Assembly (NCBI RefSeq): GCF_014208105.1
Contig: NZ_JACHMQ010000001.1
Location: 4,278,001 to 4,342,000 of the forward strand
Source: Actinomadura coerulea
GTDB taxonomy: Bacteria; Actinomycetota; Actinomycetes; Streptosporangiales; Streptosporangiaceae
Length of the DNA stretch: 64,000 bases
Direction of reading: 5' to 3'
A model generated the notes under the pieces. It did not search any database and had not been told where the DNA came from. It saw nothing but the letters and a program-made list of their open reading frames with translations. Positions within the stretch are counted from its first letter, which is position 1; each line of letters begins with the position of its first letter. The translations under genes were made by a program, and so were the position numbers. Shown here piece after piece: positions 61,108 to 64,000 of this stretch.

Positions 61108-63339
61108 GTGAGCGGACGTCATCGCAATGACTTCCCCGAAGGTACGGGTGGAGGCGGGTACGACCCGTCCACCCCTGTCTTCGGGCCGGCCAATGACGGG
61201 TCGTCCGACTGGTTCGGAGGGCGGGAGGGCCAGGGCCCGCCGCTCGCCCAGCCCCCGGCGGGCCCGCAGGGCGCCCCGCCCGGCATGGCGCCGGGCACGT
61301 CCGGTGAGACGCCCGAGTGGTTCACGCCCCGGCACTCGTCCGAGCAGCCGGTCTACGCGCAGGGCCGGTACGGGGAGGAGCCGGGGACCGCGTCCCCGCA
61401 GGGGCCTCCCCCGGAGTCCTCGCCGCTGGCCGGAACGGGTTACAGCGAGTACGACGCCATCAGCAGGTCGGACCGCGGCCAGGCCGGGTTCTTCGGCGGT
61501 TCCGGCGGGTCGGGTGACTCCGGCGGGTACGGCGGCGGATCCGGTGGTTCGGGAGGTTCCGGTGGTTCGGGCGGATACGGCGGCGGCTCGGGCGGCTACG
61601 AGTACGGGCGCCGCAGGCGCAAGCGCAGCGCGACCGCGCTGATCGGGCCGATGGCCGGCGCCGTCGGCCTGGCGCTGCTGCTCGGCGTGGGCGTCTACGC
61701 GTTCGCCGAGAGCGGCGGCGGCTGCTCCGGCGACGGCGCGCTGAACCTGTCCGTGGCGGCCGCGAACGACATCGCGCCCGTGGTGGAGAAGGCCGCCGGA
61801 CGGTTCAACGACGGCAAGCACAAGGTCGACGGCAAGTGCGTCAAGGCGACCGTGAAGAGGACCGAGCCCTTCTCGGTGACGACGCTGCTGTCGGGGCAGG
61901 CCGTGGCGGACGACCGGCCGGACGTGTGGATCCCCGACTCGTCCCTGTGGATCTCGCTGGCGCGGACCGAGGGCGACAACGGCGACAAGAGCGGCATCGT
62001 GTCCACCAAGACGTCCCTCGCGACGAGCCCGATCGTGGTGGGGCTGCCGCGGACGCTCGCGGTGGACCTGAAGAAGCAGGGCATCACCGCCAGCCCGTCG
62101 TGGGACAACCTGCTGAAGGCCGCGGGCGGCGTCGCGGGCGGCGCGGTCACCAAGAACCAGATGATCCCGGCCGGCTCGGTGCGGCTCGTCGTGCCCGACC
62201 CGATGCGCAACGCGGCGGGCATGGGCTCGCTGATGGTCACGAGCACGCTGCTGGCGAACGACCCGAACCGGGACTCGATCTTCACCGGCATCGTCCGGAC
62301 CGTCCGGGAGAGCACCGTCCCGAACGTGAAGGCGGAGTTCGAGCACTTCCGCAAGGACCGCACCGGCAAGCAGCCGATCTCGCTGTCGTCGGAGCAGTCG
62401 CTCTACGCCTACAACCGGAGCAGGCCCGCCGAGCCCGCGGTCGCCCTGTACCCGATCGAGGGCACGCTGTCGATGGACTACCCGTTCACCGTCACCGCCA
62501 AGGGCGACTCCCAGCGCAAGGCCGCCCGCCTGCTCGAACAGGCGATGCGGACCGAGGCGACCCGCAAGGACGCCCTCGACGCCGGGTTCCGGACGACCGA
62601 CGGCAAGGCGCCGCCCGGGTACGGCGAGGCGGCCGGCGTCAGCCCGGCCCGGCCGCGGCAGCTGCCCGCGCCCAGGAGCGAGGACGTCGCGAAGGTCATG
62701 CAGGCGTGGTCGAAGCTGTCGCTCGGCCTGCGGATGCTGACCCTGATCGACGTCTCCGGCTCGATGGCCGAGAAGGTCGGGCCGGACGTCAACCGCCTCC
62801 AGGCCATCGCGCAGGTCTCGCAGGGCGGGCTCAGCATGATGTCCAACGACACCGAGCTCGGCCAGTGGCTGTTCTCGACGAACATGGACGGCAAGACCCC
62901 GTACAAGGAGACGGTGCCGGTCGGCCCCCTCGGCGACCGGATCGGGTCCAACACGCGGCGCGGCCTCGTCCTGTCCACGCTCAACCAGATGAAGCCGAAG
63001 CCGGACGGCGACACCGGCCTCTACCGGACGATGCTGGCCGCGTACAAGAGCATGAACGACTCCTACAAGCCGGAGTTCGGCAACTCGATCCTGCTGCTCA
63101 CCGACGGGAAGAACGACGACCCGGACGGCCCGTCGCTGCAGACGACGCTGAAGCAGCTGAAGGACATGCAGGACCCGAACAAGCCGATCCAGGTGAACAT
63201 GATCGGGTTCGGCAAGGGCGTGGACCGGGGCGAGCTGGAGCAGATCGCCGCGGCGACGAACGGCAACGTGCAGATCGCGATGACGCCCGGCGAGATCTCC
63301 AAGATCTTCCTGAAGATGCTGTCCCGCCGGATCCAGTGA
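61108..63339 (+). CDS. Membrane protein fusing solute-binding and von Willebrand A domains
   Basis: 743 residues from GTG 61108 behind a GAGGG site. Residues 1-170 are a Gly/Ser/Pro/Tyr-rich cytoplasmic tail with GGSGGSGGSGGYGGG runs. A membrane helix lies at about 175-197. Residues 205-510 form an extracytoplasmic solute-binding-like domain (LSVAAANDIAPVVEKAAGRF, SFDVWIPDSSLW-like, NAAGMGSLMVTS). Residues 540-743 are a vWA domain whose MIDAS motif DVSGSMAEK is complete, with TDGKNDDPDGPS. The mix resembles sensors or adhesins of the envelope; ligand unknown. Confidence 0.9.
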   Translation: MSGRHRNDFPEGTGGGGYDPSTPVFGPANDGSSDWFGGREGQGPPLAQPPAGPQGAPPGMAPGTSGETPEWFTPRHSSEQPVYAQGRYGEEPGTASPQGPPPESSPLAGTGYSEYDAISRSDRGQAGFFGGSGGSGDSGGYGGGSGGSGGSGGSGGYGGGSGGYEYGRRRRKRSATALIGPMAGAVGLALLLGVGVYAFAESGGGCSGDGALNLSVAAANDIAPVVEKAAGRFNDGKHKVDGKCVKATVKRTEPFSVTTLLSGQAVADDRPDVWIPDSSLWISLARTEGDNGDKSGIVSTKTSLATSPIVVGLPRTLAVDLKKQGITASPSWDNLLKAAGGVAGGAVTKNQMIPAGSVRLVVPDPMRNAAGMGSLMVTSTLLANDPNRDSIFTGIVRTVRESTVPNVKAEFEHFRKDRTGKQPISLSSEQSLYAYNRSRPAEPAVALYPIEGTLSMDYPFTVTAKGDSQRKAARLLEQAMRTEATRKDALDAGFRTTDGKAPPGYGEAAGVSPARPRQLPAPRSEDVAKVMQAWSKLSLGLRMLTLIDVSGSMAEKVGPDVNRLQAIAQVSQGGLSMMSNDTELGQWLFSTNMDGKTPYKETVPVGPLGDRIGSNTRRGLVLSTLNQMKPKPDGDTGLYRTMLAAYKSMNDSYKPEFGNSILLLTDGKNDDPDGPSLQTTLKQLKDMQDPNKPIQVNMIGFGKGVDRGELEQIAAATNGNVQIAMTPGEISKIFLKMLSRRIQ

Positions 63340-63435
63340 TCACCACTCGGTGATCTTCCGGATGCGCCAGGTAGTTCTTGGTTTTTCCCCGAAATCCATG
63401 TCAACCGGGCGCCGGATTCGGCCGTCAATCTATGT

Positions 63436-63470
63436 GGAGGCCCGACGGGGAGCGGGGCCGTCGGGCCTCC
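63436..63470 (+). terminator. Terminator after vWA gene
   Basis: GGAGGCCCGACGG (63436-63448) pairs exactly with CCGTCGGGCCTCC (63458-63470). Confidence 0.85.
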
Positions 63471-63630
63471 GACCTACTCCCCTCCCTGGCCCGTGACGGG
63501 AGGCGGCCGCCGGTCGGAGGACCGACCGGGGCCGGGAGAGCGAACCGCTCCCTCTGAGATCTTCCAGCCCGTCCCCGGCGTCCCGGACGCCCCGGACGAG
63601 GATTCCCAGTACAGCCCGCGGGAGGACTTC

Positions 63631-64000
63631 GTGTCCGGTTGGCCCAGTCTCGACCGCGCCGACGACGAGCGCCTGGCGCGGACTCTGGCGGCAGGCGATC
63701 CGAGCGCCCTCATCCAGGTGATGGACCGCTACGCGGCCCGCCTGTACGACTACTGCCACGCGCTGCTGCGCGACCAGGAACAGGCGGCCGGCGCGCTCCA
63801 CGACGCGCTCATCGCCGCCTACGCGCACGTGTCCGGCCTGCGCGAACCCGACCGCTTCCGTGGCTGGCTGTACGCGCTCGTCCGCAACGAGTGCATGCGG
63901 CGGCTGCGTGACCCGGACCGCCCCGCGCAGCGCCGCGAGGCGCCCGAGGTCGAGGACGGCTTCCTGGACGAGGCGGAACTGGCCCGGCGCCAGGAGGCCC
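63631..64000 (+). CDS. Sigma-70 family factor, 3' end outside window
   Basis: The first 123 codons of an ECF-like sigma factor from GTG 63631, after GGGAGGA. Region 2 is visible: DPSALIQVMDRYAARLYDYC (2.1), DQEQAAGALHDALIAAYAHV and PDRFRGWLYALVRNECMRRL (2.4-like). A run of acidic residues begins the linker to region 4, which lies outside the window. It probably belongs to the large ECF factors of actinomycetes with extra C-terminal domains, but that cannot be seen here. Confidence 0.85.
   Translation, partial: MSGWPSLDRADDERLARTLAAGDPSALIQVMDRYAARLYDYCHALLRDQEQAAGALHDALIAAYAHVSGLREPDRFRGWLYALVRNECMRRLRDPDRPAQRREAPEVEDGFLDEAELARRQEA

Overview
The window is very GC-rich actinomycete chromosomal DNA. 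The DUF397/XRE-DUF5753/ATPase trio, DUF6221, Methyltransf_19, an actinobacterial SAM-IV riboswitch, several leaderless genes and many GTG starts point to a Thermomonosporaceae-like genus such as Actinomadura. That placement is inference. No rRNA, tRNA, CRISPR array or intact transposase was seen.

Layout. 0-10 kb: a NACHT NTPase at the left edge, then regulator/enzyme pairs with visible operators (epoxide hydrolase/CGNR regulator, ArsR/SRPBCC, methionine aminopeptidase/XRE, SDR/LysR), a transposase relic and a 27-bp-arm hairpin repeat. 9.8-19.6 kb: accessory DNA with a truncated AbiEi-like gene, three copies of a cassette (shared leader, small glycine-rich membrane protein, shared terminator core), a DUF397/XRE/ATPase locus and a SigJ-type sigma factor operon. 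19.6-30.2 kb: MazG-Nudix fusion, two highly charged proteins next to each other (one SRPBCC), an FGE-like protein, a TetR/membrane protein pair with three operators, and metH behind an SAH riboswitch. 30.1-35.2 kb: a 5.1-kb accessory segment between two 21-bp direct repeats, holding more small-protein cassettes, a wrecked ATP-dependent DNA ligase gene and a DUF3224 protein. 35.3-46 kb: DUF6221, lipase, HpnB-like glycosyltransferase, an HsdM/HsdS pair without HsdR, an ATPase and a run of methyltransferases, one HTH regulator with a -10-embedded operator, and one more small-protein cassette. 46-64 kb: mostly core-like genes (xth, membrane FKBP, class A PBP, SAM-IV-controlled class V aminotransferase, giant SseB-repeat protein, TrmH, membrane solute-binding/vWA fusion, a truncated ECF-type sigma factor).

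Main unexplained signal. At least nine small, mostly unrecognised genes (starts at 13401, 15277, 17503, 30752, 31212, 31500, 32641, 35041, 45898; probably also 10889 and 35522) share a promoter-like arrangement TTGCnn-N17/18-CGGTnn. Each has a 60-120-nt leader with one or two hairpins whose stems change in a compensatory way between copies, then the ribosome binding site. Three leader subclasses can be told apart. Several products are glycine-rich membrane proteins and several genes end in strong hairpins. This looks like a dispersed family of co-regulated, self-contained cassettes in accessory DNA, which I cannot match to a named system.

Defence-related content (NACHT, AbiEi-like remnant, HsdMS) is scattered around these cassettes, so a link to defence or mobile-element biology is possible but is only inference.
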